64,000 bases of DNA from Planococcus kocurii (GTDB taxonomy: Bacteria > Bacillota > Bacilli > Bacillales_A > Planococcaceae), in NCBI RefSeq assembly GCF_001465835.2, contig NZ_CP013661.2, forward strand, positions 434,001 through 498,000, in the 5' to 3' direction. Both the position numbers and the translations under genes were made by a program. Below, in pieces: positions 54,765 to 63,694 of the stretch. How positions within the stretch are numbered: position 1 is the stretch's first letter; every line of letters starts with the position of its first letter. A model generated the notes under the pieces. It was not told the DNA's origin. It saw only the letters and a list, made by a program, of their open reading frames with translations, and did no database searches.

Positions 54765-54965
54765 AAATGAACCTCCTGTGGGAGTTGAAAATTAGTCTAT
54801 ATAAGTCGCTAAGCGAACTTTATAGCTGATAAAGATAAGCACAAGTACAGTATTATATCATAAATTTGTCTTTCTTTAAAATGCCTCATTATTTACTGCA
54901 TTCTTTTTTATGTGGCTAGCTTGTAGATTTTTCTACTTAGCGTTTCTTTCTCGTATTAAAGGAAA

Positions 54966-55000
54966 ACTGAAGTCGTCTGTAGAAAATCCACAGACGACTA
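54966..55000 (-). terminator. Rho-independent terminator after sftA
   Basis: AGTCGTCTGT / ACAGACGACT stem-loop immediately after the sftA stop. The T-tract on the minus strand is modest (TCAGTTTTCC). Confidence 0.7.
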
Positions 55001-55004
55001 GCTT

Positions 55005-57506
55005 TTACCGAAATACTTCTTCAATATCGTTTTCTGTAATTAACACTGACCGAGCTTTGCTCCCATTCTGCTCTGAAATAAAACCATGTTTTTCGATTAA
55101 ATCCATTAACCGCGCAGCTCGATTATAGCCAATATGGAACTTCCTCTGCAACAGCGATGTGGATGCACTTCCTTGTGTCATGATGAATCGACAAGCCTCT
55201 TCAAACAGGTCATCCTGTTCAGCAGGAGACTCACTTCGCTTGATCAATTCTTCTTCTCTAAAAAAGTATTCAGGCTTGCCTTGCAATCTGACATGCTCAA
55301 TGACTTTTTCAATTTCGTCATCGGTAACAAACGTCCCTTGTAAACGATTTGGAGCCGACATTCCGTTTCCAAGATACAACATGTCTCCTCGTCCAAGAAG
55401 ACGCTCTGCACCTTGAGAATCCAGTATCGTGCGACTATCTACTTGCGATGAAACCGAAAACGCAATACGTGTCGGAATATTGGATTTGATCAATCCTGTA
55501 ATCACATCTACAGACGGACGTTGAGTCGCAATCACTAAATGGATACCGCAAGCGCGAGCTTTTTGTGCAATCCGACAAATAGAATCTTCGACATCTGAAG
55601 GAGACATCATCATTAAATCGGCTAATTCATCAATCACAATTAAGATATACGGCAAATGCTGCACGTAATCTCCTTTTTCTTTCACTAATTTATTGTAGCG
55701 ACTAATATCACGCACACCACTATGTGCGAACAATTGATAGCGTCGTTCCATTTCTTCAACTGCCCATTTTAATGATGCAGTTGCCGCTTTGACATCAGTA
55801 ATAACGGGACTGACTAGATGCGGTATATGATTATACGGTGCCAGCTCGACCATTTTCGGATCGATTAGCAACAGCTTCAAGTCTCTTGGTGATGATTTAT
55901 ATAACAAGCTGACCAGCAACGAATTGATGCACACCGATTTCCCAGAACCTGTAGCACCCGCAATTAAGCCATGAGGCATTTTACGTAAATCAAGCGTGAC
56001 CGGCTTGCCAGTCAAGTCCAGCCCAAGAGCCGCTTCGAGTGGAGAATCCGACTCTTCAAAAATAGCACTACCGATAATTTCAGAAATCCGTACAGCACGA
56101 CTTGTGCGATTCGGAATTTCAATTCCAATGGAACTTTTCCCAGGAATTGGCGCTTGAATTCGAATATCTCTAGCTGCTAACGCCAATTTTAAATCATCCG
56201 CTAAATTGCGAATTTTGCTAACTTTTATGCCTTGTGCAACTTTCAACTCGAACTGCGTTACAGCTGGACCTTGGACGATACTTAAAATTTCAGCTTTAAT
56301 CTGAAAATGAGACAATGCTTCGATTAACCGTATGCCTTGCTCATCCATCCAAACATCATCTTTACGATCGTTTTCAGGAGCCATCAAATATTCTAAGAGT
56401 GGCAGCTGATAAGCTTGAGATTCAGCTTCTGATACTGAATTGAAGGCATGTGAAGGCTGATCAACTAAATTTACCGTTTTTTTTTCCGATAGTGGCGTTG
56501 TTACTAGTTGCTCATCATGCGGTGGAACATCTGACAATGGTTTAGTTTTGTTTTTTAACAGTTCTTTGTCTGATTTAAGCATTAGCACATTAAATGGCAC
56601 GGTTTTTTCGCGTTTTGGCGCAGGTGTTGACATTGCTTCAGTTGATGGCTGTTGTTCCTGTGCCGGTAACTCTCTAGCCATTGCTGATTCGGACTGCTCT
56701 TCGTCAATTTTCAGCTCTGTTACTGCGGACAACTCGATCGTAGGCTCTGATATTGTTTCTAATTCATTGTTTTCCTCCGTAGCAGCTGCTACTGGTGCCG
56801 TTTTTATCGGTGAAAAGGGCGGTACTATCCGTTCATCTTGCTTCTCTTCTACAATAGAAACTTCAGCTGGCTCTTCTTCGGAAACATTGATTACTACAGA
56901 CTCTTCGATTGATTCTGTAGTTTCAACAGCTTTGGCAACCGCTATTATCGGTTCTTCCTTTTTTTCAAAAATTGGAGCAATCTCGTGTTCGATTGGCGCT
57001 TTCGGTTTATGCCATCCGCTTCTAGCCTTTTCTTCTATAGCTTCATCTAGCAACTGACGGCTTATCTTTTCTTCTCTGTCCTCTCCTAACTTTTGAGTAG
57101 GTGCAGGTCGAGCCGTATTAAAGCCGTGAATCGGTGAAGCGATACGAGTTGGTTCAAACCGGCGCGTCTTATTGACCGGCAATTCGGCATTTTTCCGATT
57201 GGCAATTGTCGATTGACGGATTGGTGCCTCTTTTGGCCCCATCACTTTTTTTTCTATGGGAAATACAGGCTCTTTTCGAGATGTTTCTCTTTCACGTTCA
57301 TTGAAAAACGGCTTTTCTTGACGCGGTGCTGCGCGTTTTACATCGTGAATAAAACCCTCTTTTTCTTCATCTGGAATAAGTGGAAAGCGAAAAGGTGCTT
57401 TTTCTTTTTTTACAGTCGGGGGCGTTTCAGAGATAATTTCTTCTTCTTCGAACTCCTCGGTGTCATCTGTGAACATGCGATTCCATACATTTTTAATCCA
57501 GCTCAT
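55005..57506 (-). CDS. sftA: DNA translocase SftA
   Basis: Soluble FtsK/SpoIIIE-type ATPase that clears chromosomal DNA from the closing septum. The 833-residue protein has no N-terminal membrane segments, unlike SpoIIIE. It has a long charged, Pro/Glu-rich linker (about 1-370), an alpha/beta motor with Walker A GATGSGKSVCINS and Walker B LPYILIVIDELADLMM, and a C-terminal winged-helix gamma domain (about 765-833; EEACRFIMTQGSASTSLLQRKFHIGYNRAARLMD) that reads SRS/KOPS sites. Downstream of ytpR by 6 bp and upstream of murC, as B. subtilis ytpT(sftA). Confidence 0.94.
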   Translation of the reverse strand: MSWIKNVWNRMFTDDTEEFEEEEIISETPPTVKKEKAPFRFPLIPDEEKEGFIHDVKRAAPRQEKPFFNERERETSRKEPVFPIEKKVMGPKEAPIRQSTIANRKNAELPVNKTRRFEPTRIASPIHGFNTARPAPTQKLGEDREEKISRQLLDEAIEEKARSGWHKPKAPIEHEIAPIFEKKEEPIIAVAKAVETTESIEESVVINVSEEEPAEVSIVEEKQDERIVPPFSPIKTAPVAAATEENNELETISEPTIELSAVTELKIDEEQSESAMARELPAQEQQPSTEAMSTPAPKREKTVPFNVLMLKSDKELLKNKTKPLSDVPPHDEQLVTTPLSEKKTVNLVDQPSHAFNSVSEAESQAYQLPLLEYLMAPENDRKDDVWMDEQGIRLIEALSHFQIKAEILSIVQGPAVTQFELKVAQGIKVSKIRNLADDLKLALAARDIRIQAPIPGKSSIGIEIPNRTSRAVRISEIIGSAIFEESDSPLEAALGLDLTGKPVTLDLRKMPHGLIAGATGSGKSVCINSLLVSLLYKSSPRDLKLLLIDPKMVELAPYNHIPHLVSPVITDVKAATASLKWAVEEMERRYQLFAHSGVRDISRYNKLVKEKGDYVQHLPYILIVIDELADLMMMSPSDVEDSICRIAQKARACGIHLVIATQRPSVDVITGLIKSNIPTRIAFSVSSQVDSRTILDSQGAERLLGRGDMLYLGNGMSAPNRLQGTFVTDDEIEKVIEHVRLQGKPEYFFREEELIKRSESPAEQDDLFEEACRFIMTQGSASTSLLQRKFHIGYNRAARLMDLIEKHGFISEQNGSKARSVLITENDIEEVFR

Positions 57507-57512
57507 TCTGCA

Positions 57513-58121
57513 TCACGCCTTTACTTTGAAAGCTGAACCGATTTCTGCATCATCAGACAAGACAAGAATTCCTTTTTCATCTGGTGCATCTGGTAAAGCT
57601 AGCTCTTTTGCCGAACAAATCATTCCAGACGATGCCACTCCCCGAAGTTCTGCATCACGAATGATCATTCCTGAAGGCATTACAGCTCCTACTTTTGCCA
57701 CAACAACTTTTTGTCCTTGCTCAACGTTTGGAGCACCACAGACAATCTGTAATTGCTCGTCTCCAACAACTACTTGGCAAACATTCAATTTGTCAGCATT
57801 CGGGTGCTTTTCTTTAGCTTCTACAAATCCAATAACAAATTTTGGTGAAAAATCGACTTCAAGAGTAAAATCAACACCATTTTTAGCTAGTGCATTTTGC
57901 AAAGATGTTACAAGCTTTTCAGACACTTCTACTTGTTGGCCTTCAGCTAATTCTGCATAGCTTGAAGCGTTGAATACATTAAATCCAGCAATCGTTCCCG
58001 TTGCATCTTTGATCAATGTGATATCCCCAAATTGTTCTGGGTTAATTTTTTCTGGAGTTTCTGTTTGCAGTTGAACGAGCAACACATCGCCAATTCCTTC
58101 GTTGTTATAAAATACATTCAT
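57513..58121 (-). CDS. ytpR: YtpR family tRNA-binding protein
   Basis: A 202-residue protein with an N-terminal DUF4479 domain (about 1-85) and a C-terminal OB-fold tRNA-binding domain like that of PheT/EMAP-II (about 93-200; VIGFVEAKEKHPNADKLNVCQV, IVCGAPNVEQGQKVVVA). Possibly a tRNA- or aminoacyl-tRNA-related factor; the exact role is unknown. Overlaps the ytpQ stop by 4 bp and lies 6 bp upstream of sftA, so ytpQ-ytpR-sftA is one transcript. Confidence 0.92.
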   Translation of the reverse strand: MNVFYNNEGIGDVLLVQLQTETPEKINPEQFGDITLIKDATGTIAGFNVFNASSYAELAEGQQVEVSEKLVTSLQNALAKNGVDFTLEVDFSPKFVIGFVEAKEKHPNADKLNVCQVVVGDEQLQIVCGAPNVEQGQKVVVAKVGAVMPSGMIIRDAELRGVASSGMICSAKELALPDAPDEKGILVLSDDAEIGSAFKVKA

Positions 58122-58933
58122 TTTTTATCGTTCTCCTCGTTTGGTCTATTTTTTGCCATAATGAAAATCGGCTCTAATTCGTCATTTTCATAAATGAACG
58201 ATAAGGAAGTGATCGGCACTTTGCCATTCGTAAAGAAATGCATAGCCATTTGCGCGAGCACGTCGTATCCCGTTTCATTTCGGATATCGCCTATAATCAA
58301 TACATCTTGATGAGGTACAGATACGGTCATATCCCCTGTAATTTTAGCTTTCATTTCTTTTAAAAACGATTCGTTCAAAATTCTTGAAGCGTCATAACCA
58401 TCGTTTTCGTTAAGAAAATAAAAGATATTGCCAGCAACATGGTCTTCTTTCACAGCAGTTTTTAGTTTCTTCACTTGAAATTTCGCAATTTCCTTAATTT
58501 GCTCTTCTGTGAGACTTAATGAATTTACCACATTTTCATCAATTAAGCGATAGGTAGTACCAGCATCTAAAGCAAAATAAACGCGTGTTTCTGCAGTATG
58601 TTCAGCTGTGATAAATTTATGGCCCTCGTTAGATTCAGTTGGGAAAGAAGTTGAGCGAATAACCGGAAAAATATGTTCGGTCGATTTCATTTCTCCTTTC
58701 GCTTCTTTTTCCATCGCTTCAAAAGTTTCTGTAATGGTATAAACGATTTCTTGAATCGCGGCATCACCTTTTGCTTCGAATCGGTTGATTACTTGCGGCA
58801 AGGAAATACTCATGCCTTTACCGAGTTCTTTGTGTTGAATGTTGACAACATCTTGTTCGCGGTCAAAGCGCCATTCTAGTTGGCGGCTTGGCATACGCTC
58901 TCTTAATATATTAAAAAGTTCAGTAGATTTCAT
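58118..58933 (-). CDS. ytpQ: YtpQ, DUF1444 family protein
   Basis: A 271-residue cytoplasmic protein of the DUF1444 (UPF0354) family, function unknown. Conserved segments visible: RPSRQLEWRFDREQD-like start (MPSRQLEWRFDREQDVV), IFPVIRS, and DVLIIGDIRNETGYDVLAQM near the end. Its ATG has GTGAGG about 11 nt upstream. It ends in a 4-bp overlap with ytpR. The spacing from ytpP contains a terminator-like hairpin, so it may have its own promoter. Confidence 0.88.
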   Translation of the reverse strand: MKSTELFNILRERMPSRQLEWRFDREQDVVNIQHKELGKGMSISLPQVINRFEAKGDAAIQEIVYTITETFEAMEKEAKGEMKSTEHIFPVIRSTSFPTESNEGHKFITAEHTAETRVYFALDAGTTYRLIDENVVNSLSLTEEQIKEIAKFQVKKLKTAVKEDHVAGNIFYFLNENDGYDASRILNESFLKEMKAKITGDMTVSVPHQDVLIIGDIRNETGYDVLAQMAMHFFTNGKVPITSLSFIYENDELEPIFIMAKNRPNEENDKK

Positions 58934-58958
58934 CGTTGGTTGGCCTCACTTTCATAAA

Positions 58959-58996
58959 TAAACGGTTCAGCCAAGTATAGGCGAACCGTTTTTGTT
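58959..58996 (-). terminator. Rho-independent terminator after ytpP
   Basis: AACGGTTCGCC / GGCTGAACCGTT stem between ytpP and ytpQ. T-tract is weak on the minus strand (TATTTATG), so it may only attenuate. Confidence 0.6.
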
Positions 58997-58997
58997 G

Positions 58998-59315
58998 TTA
59001 TTGCGACAAATTCGAAACAAACTCTTCGATTTCTGCCTGTGTTTTACGGTCTTTGCTAACAAAGCGTCCCGTTTCCTGTCCATTTGCAAAACCAAGAAAA
59101 CTAGGAATGCCATAAATATCTTGCTCAATACACAAATCGATAAACTGGTCGCGATCCACTGATATAAACGTATAAGCTGAAAACTTCTTTTCGATATCAG
59201 GCATGATTGGATCAATTACACGGCAATCTGGACACCATGCTGCAGTGAACATAAAAACAACCTTTTTTTGCTTCGTTAATTCGTGAAATTCATCCGTAGA
59301 TTGCAAGCTTCTCAT
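58998..59315 (-). CDS. ytpP: Thioredoxin family protein YtpP
   Basis: A 105-residue thioredoxin-like protein. The redox motif is WCPDC in FTAAWCPDCRVIDP at about residue 28, followed by IYGIPSFLGF with the cis-Pro. Role uncertain: general disulfide reduction in the cytoplasm. GGGGA precedes the start. It lies 12 bp after the lipoprotein gene and begins the block upstream of ytpQ. Confidence 0.9.
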   Translation of the reverse strand: MRSLQSTDEFHELTKQKKVVFMFTAAWCPDCRVIDPIMPDIEKKFSAYTFISVDRDQFIDLCIEQDIYGIPSFLGFANGQETGRFVSKDRKTQAEIEEFVSNLSQ

Positions 59316-59327
59316 TTGAGTAATCCC

Positions 59328-59843
59328 CTATTCATTCTTCGCGATTGAGCGTACAGTTTTCATCATCCAGTCCATATTTTTTGGAAGTTCGTTTTCGTTT
59401 GTAGTCGTCGTCAAGCTCACTCCACCCGCACTAACAACTAGTTCTAACTGATTTTCCGCAACTTCTTTAACTGTTGTAAATCCGAAACGACCGTTTTGCT
59501 GAAACGTCTCATCTACCAGCCATTGCTGATCCGAATCAACTTTTTGCAAATCATAGAAGAAAGTACTTGTAGCTTTTTCGTTCGGATTAATGACTAAAGC
59601 AAAAGAGTTTTTGCCATTTGTGATTAAGCGATTGAATTCATCCGCTGTTTCTTCAATAACGTAATCATTTGGCACAAACAAATCGACTTGCCCAACCATT
59701 TCATTGGGATTTTCCGGCTTTGCCTGAAACGCATCACGTGCGTTCGATACTCCCTGTAAAACCTGTTCTTCCGGCGCTACCGCACAGCCAGACAATAGGC
59801 CTAGCAGCACAGCCAGCATAAAAACCCGTCTATATCGAGGCAC
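59328..59843 (-). CDS. Putative lipoprotein of unknown function
   Basis: A 171-residue protein with a lipoprotein signal: basic start (PRYRR), hydrophobic core (VFMLAVLLGLL) and lipobox LLSGC, giving a lipidated Cys and a mature part of about 153 residues. The mature part has beta-rich character (VDLFVPNDYVIEE, FALVINPNEKATSTFFYD) but no domain I recognise. A GTG start at 59843 has AGGGGG 7 nt upstream; ATGs at 59849 and 59861 are alternatives. It lies in the ytoP-DUF84-lipoprotein-ytpP run, 12 bp before ytpP. It may be a stress-related extracytoplasmic partner, but this is unsupported. Confidence 0.7.
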   Translation of the reverse strand: MPRYRRVFMLAVLLGLLSGCAVAPEEQVLQGVSNARDAFQAKPENPNEMVGQVDLFVPNDYVIEETADEFNRLITNGKNSFALVINPNEKATSTFFYDLQKVDSDQQWLVDETFQQNGRFGFTTVKEVAENQLELVVSAGGVSLTTTTNENELPKNMDWMMKTVRSIAKNE

Positions 59844-59902
59844 GCACATTCCCCCTGACATTACTGCTATTTATTTTAAAGGTGTTTTCAAAGACATGCA
59901 AC

Positions 59903-60421
59903 TTAATCGCCGTCTCTCTGATACTGCCCAATTAATAATTTAACAACGTGACCGAACATTTCTCCTCGATTAACAAGACCATCCGTTAAAATACCAATGG
60001 CTCCTTTATGATGACGGATTCCACTTTCGTTGGCGTAGTCATCCATGATTGTACCAAGTTCAGTACCCGAACGAAGACCTGCTGCAATTTCCTCTGGTAG
60101 TGGAATTTGAGCACCCGCTGCTGTAATCAAACGTCCGTCTTGAGTTGCTAACGCCCCCCAATTGCATAAGTATAAAATCTCTTCAACTTCATATACTCCG
60201 CCTTCTAGCCCGATAGCGAAATCTTGATCTCCTAATGCATTTTTGGCTCTGTTAACTGCTCCTTGACGCGTTTCTTGCTGAGAAAAAGGCTGTGCTGAAA
60301 CTTCCGATTCAGCATCTACAGCGGATAAATCAACAGCCCATTCTAGGTTTTTAAATACATTTGACACTGCCGTAATTTTCGCAGAATTTTTTGATGCAAT
60401 TGCTACACGATTTTTTCTCAT
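59903..60421 (-). CDS. DUF84 family NTPase (inosine/xanthosine triphosphatase-like)
   Basis: A 172-residue protein of the DUF84/YjjX family, which includes inosine/xanthosine triphosphatases that remove damaged nucleotides. Motifs: VAIASKNSAKITAVSNVF, QETRQGAVNRAKNA, AIGLEGGVYE, and HHKGAIGILTDGLVNRGEMF. The family fold resembles ITPase/Maf. Start MRKNRV has AAGGGA about 9 nt upstream. An in-frame upstream Met has weaker support. It lies 41 bp after ytoP. Confidence 0.87.
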   Translation of the reverse strand: MRKNRVAIASKNSAKITAVSNVFKNLEWAVDLSAVDAESEVSAQPFSQQETRQGAVNRAKNALGDQDFAIGLEGGVYEVEEILYLCNWGALATQDGRLITAAGAQIPLPEEIAAGLRSGTELGTIMDDYANESGIRHHKGAIGILTDGLVNRGEMFGHVVKLLIGQYQRDGD

Positions 60422-60462
60422 CAATAGTATTCCCTTCAAAAAAAGAGCCCTGCAGGCACTTT

Positions 60463-61536
60463 TTAGACATTTTTTTGGATGGTTTCAAGCGTTGTTCGAT
60501 CTGTCGCTTTTATAAGCTTCACTAATAACTCTTTAGCTGCTGCATAATCGTCTGTGTGAATGATTGACGCTGAAGTATGAATGTAGCGAGAGCAAATTCC
60601 AATTACTGAGCTTGGAATTCCTTCATTGGCTGTATGTACTCGTCCTGCATCTGTTCCACCTTGTGAAACAAAATATTGATACGGAATATTATGTGTTTCG
60701 GCTGTATCCAATATAAATTCACGCATACCACGATGAGTGACCATGCTCTTGTCTAGAATACGTAATAATGTTCCTTGACCAAGCTGGCCAAACTCATTTT
60801 TATCGCCTGTTGCATCATTGGCCGGACTGGCATCTAGTGCAAAAAATAAATCTGGTTTGATCATCGTTGCTGCTGTCTGTGCTCCTCGCAAACCAACTTC
60901 TTCCATCACTGTAGCGCCTGAGAACAATTGGTTCGGTAGTTTTTCATCTTTTAGTTCTTTTAAAAGTTCAATCGCTAAGCCACAGCCATAACGATTATCC
61001 CATGCTTTCGCCATAATTTTCTTATCATTAGCCATTGGAGTAAATGGGCTGAATGGCACAATTTGTTGCCCAGGTTGGATGCCAAGTGCCAGTGCATCTT
61101 GTTTATCATCGGCACCAATATCAATCAACATGTTCTTAATGTCCATTGGCTTACTGCGAAGTTCTTCGCTTAATAAGTGTGGAGGAATAGAGCCGATCAC
61201 ACCTGGAATTACCGTGTCGCCTGCCATAATGTCTACACGCGTAGCTAGCATCACTTGGTTCCACCAGCCACCTAAAGGCTGAAAACGAATCATGCCATTA
61301 TCGGTAATTTGGGTGACCATGAATCCCACTTCATCCATATGGCCAGCAACCATAATACGCGGGCCGTCTTCTTGACCATCTTTAACGCCGAAAACGCTTC
61401 CTAAATTGTCTTGAAGCAAGCGGTCAGCGTATTTCCCCAGCTCTTGTCGCATAAATTTACGGACAGCGTGTTCATTTCCTGGTGCTCCTGGTAGTTCGGT
61501 TAAGATTTTAAACATTTCAAGAGTTTCAGTATGCAT
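60463..61536 (-). CDS. ytoP: M42 family metallopeptidase (YtoP)
   Basis: Cytoplasmic dinuclear-metal aminopeptidase of the M42 (glutamyl aminopeptidase/TET-like) family, 357 residues, the same length as B. subtilis YtoP. Metal/catalytic residues are visible in [48 protein letters not shown] and [15 protein letters not shown] before MHTETL. Probably processes peptides released by proteases. It is followed by the DUF84 gene in the same direction, and divergent from ytzB. Confidence 0.92.
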   Translation of the reverse strand: MHTETLEMFKILTELPGAPGNEHAVRKFMRQELGKYADRLLQDNLGSVFGVKDGQEDGPRIMVAGHMDEVGFMVTQITDNGMIRFQPLGGWWNQVMLATRVDIMAGDTVIPGVIGSIPPHLLSEELRSKPMDIKNMLIDIGADDKQDALALGIQPGQQIVPFSPFTPMANDKKIMAKAWDNRYGCGLAIELLKELKDEKLPNQLFSGATVMEEVGLRGAQTAATMIKPDLFFALDASPANDATGDKNEFGQLGQGTLLRILDKSMVTHRGMREFILDTAETHNIPYQYFVSQGGTDAGRVHTANEGIPSSVIGICSRYIHTSASIIHTDDYAAAKELLVKLIKATDRTTLETIQKNV

Positions 61537-61702
61537 ATTAAAATTCCCCCTAATTCATTTACCTTTATCAAGTTTAGTGCTTTTATCAGATAATTTCCAG
61601 TTTTATACTCTCTTTTTTAAAATAACTAGACTTTCAAGCTTTCATTTCGTCCTTCAAAATATTTATGGTACAATTTATCCACTAAGCAGAGGAGGGATTT
61701 TA

Positions 61703-62017
61703 GTGAAAAATCGTGATTTACTTATTGGATTTGCTACAGGCATCGCAGCTTCGTATTTAGCAAAAGAAGTCTATAATCGTACAGAAAAGCTATATCCAGC
61801 AGATGACGTATTAAAAGAAGTTAAATCTGCATTTAAAGAAGAAGGCCCTATTGATGGTTCTTGGATTTTTATGAAAACCGAGCCTTATAAGCAGCATGCA
61901 TTAACAACCGAAGTCTATAAAGGCGGTATTACTCGCCATAAAGAAGATGAACTTCAACAATTCGAATTTTTAGCTGATGCTTTTACCGGTGCAGTGATCG
62001 AAGTAAAACAAGTATAA
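61703..62017 (+). CDS. ytzB: YtzB family small protein, PepSY-like
   Basis: A 104-residue protein of the YtzB family. A short hydrophobic N-terminus (LLIGFATGIAASYLA, about residues 5-19) could act as a signal or membrane anchor. The rest, TEVYKGGITRHKEDELQQFEFLADAFTG, resembles the PepSY-like fold. Function unknown. GTG start with AGAGGAGGG 7 nt upstream. Longer in-frame starts lack a Shine-Dalgarno. It sits between ytoP and ytnP as in B. subtilis. Confidence 0.85.
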   Translation: MKNRDLLIGFATGIAASYLAKEVYNRTEKLYPADDVLKEVKSAFKEEGPIDGSWIFMKTEPYKQHALTTEVYKGGITRHKEDELQQFEFLADAFTGAVIEVKQV

Positions 62018-62046
62018 AAAAAGGAGCCCATAGGCTCCTTTTTTTA
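62016..62046. terminator. Bidirectional terminator between ytzB and ytnP
   Basis: AAAAAAAGGAGCC / GGCTCCTTTTTTT, between convergent genes, overlapping the last bases of ytzB and ytnP. Confidence 0.9.
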
Positions 62047-62898
62047 TAGATTTTTTTCTTTCCGCTCTAGTGCTTCGACAATTTCTTTGCCGTCTGTACT
62101 CCACTTCAGAATGCGGTAATACGCATCGTGATAAAAACTAAAATAATAGCCGTTTTCCAATGCTTCTTTCATCAGCTTTTCTTTTGCGTAAATTGAATCC
62201 ATCGGGTAATCATCAAAAGCTAACACCCATAATGGATTTTGATGCGCGTGAGTTGGCATGATGTCGGCCATATGCAAAATTGTTTCATGGCCACTAGTCA
62301 TTTTGATGACACTATGGCCATCTGAATGACCTCCGGTATGAATGAGCGTGATAGCATCAAACAAGGTTTTTTCACCTTCAAAAGTTTCGACTTGATCGAC
62401 AATAGGTTGCCAATTTTCTTTCCAGTAAGTGTTTCGTGAGCGGATATTCGGATGTTGCATTTCATTCCATTCTACTGCTGATACATGGATTTTAGCATTT
62501 GGAAAAGTAGACACCAGCTCTTCGCCTTGCCATTTCGTTAACCCCGCTGCATGATCGCCGTGAAGATGAGTCATTAAGACGGTATCAATATCTTCAGGTG
62601 CTAGCCCAAGCTCCGCCAAATCTTCTTCTACTCGCGACTGCTCAGAAACACCTAGGTTCCGCAACTGACGCTCTGTCAATTTGCCATCACCAAGACCGCT
62701 GTCGATTAGTATATTATGACCTTCAAACTGGACAAGTATAGGATGTGTTGGTAATTCAATTTGATTTTTTTCATTGGTTGGATAACGTTTTGACCAAATG
62801 ACTTTTGGTACTACCCCAAACATCGTACCGCCGTCCAAAAAAGTCGTGCCCCCATCAAGCCAAGTTAAGTTCATCTCGTGAAATTGAAATGTCTGCAT
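62044..62898 (-). CDS. ytnP: MBL-fold hydrolase, YtnP-like lactonase
   Basis: A 284-residue metallo-beta-lactamase-fold enzyme (B. subtilis YtnP: 281). Metal ligands: [13 protein letters not shown] (HxHxDH), [14 protein letters not shown] (His), HMADIMPTH (Asp) and FYHDAYY (His). B. subtilis YtnP degrades acyl-homoserine lactones and disturbs Streptomyces signalling, so quorum quenching is a reasonable but untested inference here. GGGGGGA about 8 nt before the ATG. Confidence 0.88.
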   Translation of the reverse strand: MQTFQFHEMNLTWLDGGTTFLDGGTMFGVVPKVIWSKRYPTNEKNQIELPTHPILVQFEGHNILIDSGLGDGKLTERQLRNLGVSEQSRVEEDLAELGLAPEDIDTVLMTHLHGDHAAGLTKWQGEELVSTFPNAKIHVSAVEWNEMQHPNIRSRNTYWKENWQPIVDQVETFEGEKTLFDAITLIHTGGHSDGHSVIKMTSGHETILHMADIMPTHAHQNPLWVLAFDDYPMDSIYAKEKLMKEALENGYYFSFYHDAYYRILKWSTDGKEIVEALERKEKNL

Positions 62899-62920
62899 TC
62901 CCTTATCCCCCCTATTATGA

Positions 62921-63571
62921 TCAACTACCTGAAAACTGTGCTTCCATTCGGTAAATTGGTTGGCCTTTTTTCGAGAATTTTTCTTCGTACTCGGTCATGA
63001 TGTTCCATTCAGGCTCATTGTCATGAAGATCCAATGACACCTCTTTTAATAACATACCATATTCAGAAATACTCGTGAGTGAATATTCGAACAGTTTTCT
63101 ATTGTCAGTCTTAAAGTGAATTTCGCCTTTTTTAGGTAATACGGCTTCATATAATTTAAGAAATGATTCATGTGTCAACCGGCGTTTTGCGTGACGTGTT
63201 TTTGGCCACGGATCCGAAAAATTTAAGTAGAGTCTGTCCACTTCACCTTTTTCGAAATAATCAGCAATTTTTTTTGCATTAACTTTTAAAAGCCGTAAGT
63301 TTGGAACGCCGTTTTCTTGTTCAAGAACTGTCTCAAGAGCTGTGACGATGACACTATCAAACAGTTCGATGCCGATGTAGTTGATGTCTGGATTTGCTTT
63401 TGCCATTCCAATAATAAAGCGGCCTTTACCGGTCCCTGCTTCGATATGAAGCGGCTGATTATTGCCAAAAACTTCGTTCCACTTGCCTTTTTGTTGTTCT
63501 GGATCTGGTATAACAATCTCCGGGTGATTATCGAGCAAATCTGCTGCCCATGGTTTAAAACGTGATCTCAT
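62921..63571 (-). CDS. trmB: tRNA (guanine-N7-)-methyltransferase
   Basis: Methylates G46 to m7G in tRNA using SAM. The 216-residue protein (B. subtilis: 213) has the SAM motif [11 protein letters not shown] (about residues 43-53), [30 protein letters not shown] with the Pro-rich catalytic loop, and [18 protein letters not shown] precedes MRSRFK. It lies 22 bp before ytnP and is followed, outside this operon, by the diacylglycerol kinase-like gene. Confidence 0.95.
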   Translation of the reverse strand: MRSRFKPWAADLLDNHPEIVIPDPEQQKGKWNEVFGNNQPLHIEAGTGKGRFIIGMAKANPDINYIGIELFDSVIVTALETVLEQENGVPNLRLLKVNAKKIADYFEKGEVDRLYLNFSDPWPKTRHAKRRLTHESFLKLYEAVLPKKGEIHFKTDNRKLFEYSLTSISEYGMLLKEVSLDLHDNEPEWNIMTEYEEKFSKKGQPIYRMEAQFSGS

Positions 63572-63694
63572 GTTTCATCCTCTTTCTATTTATATAAGCT
63601 GAGCTAGTAATTCTAACCTGTCGCAAACCAGTACCTGCATCACGAAGCGTACTTTGTCATCGGCAACTGTTATTGACTTAAAACTCCTTTTAAT

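Noticed and set aside
56548-57057. Plus-strand open frame of 169 codons, Ser/Thr-rich
   Set aside because: It is the antisense of the Glu-rich linker of sftA. Low-complexity GAA/GAT codons read backwards give Ser/Phe-rich frames. No Shine-Dalgarno.
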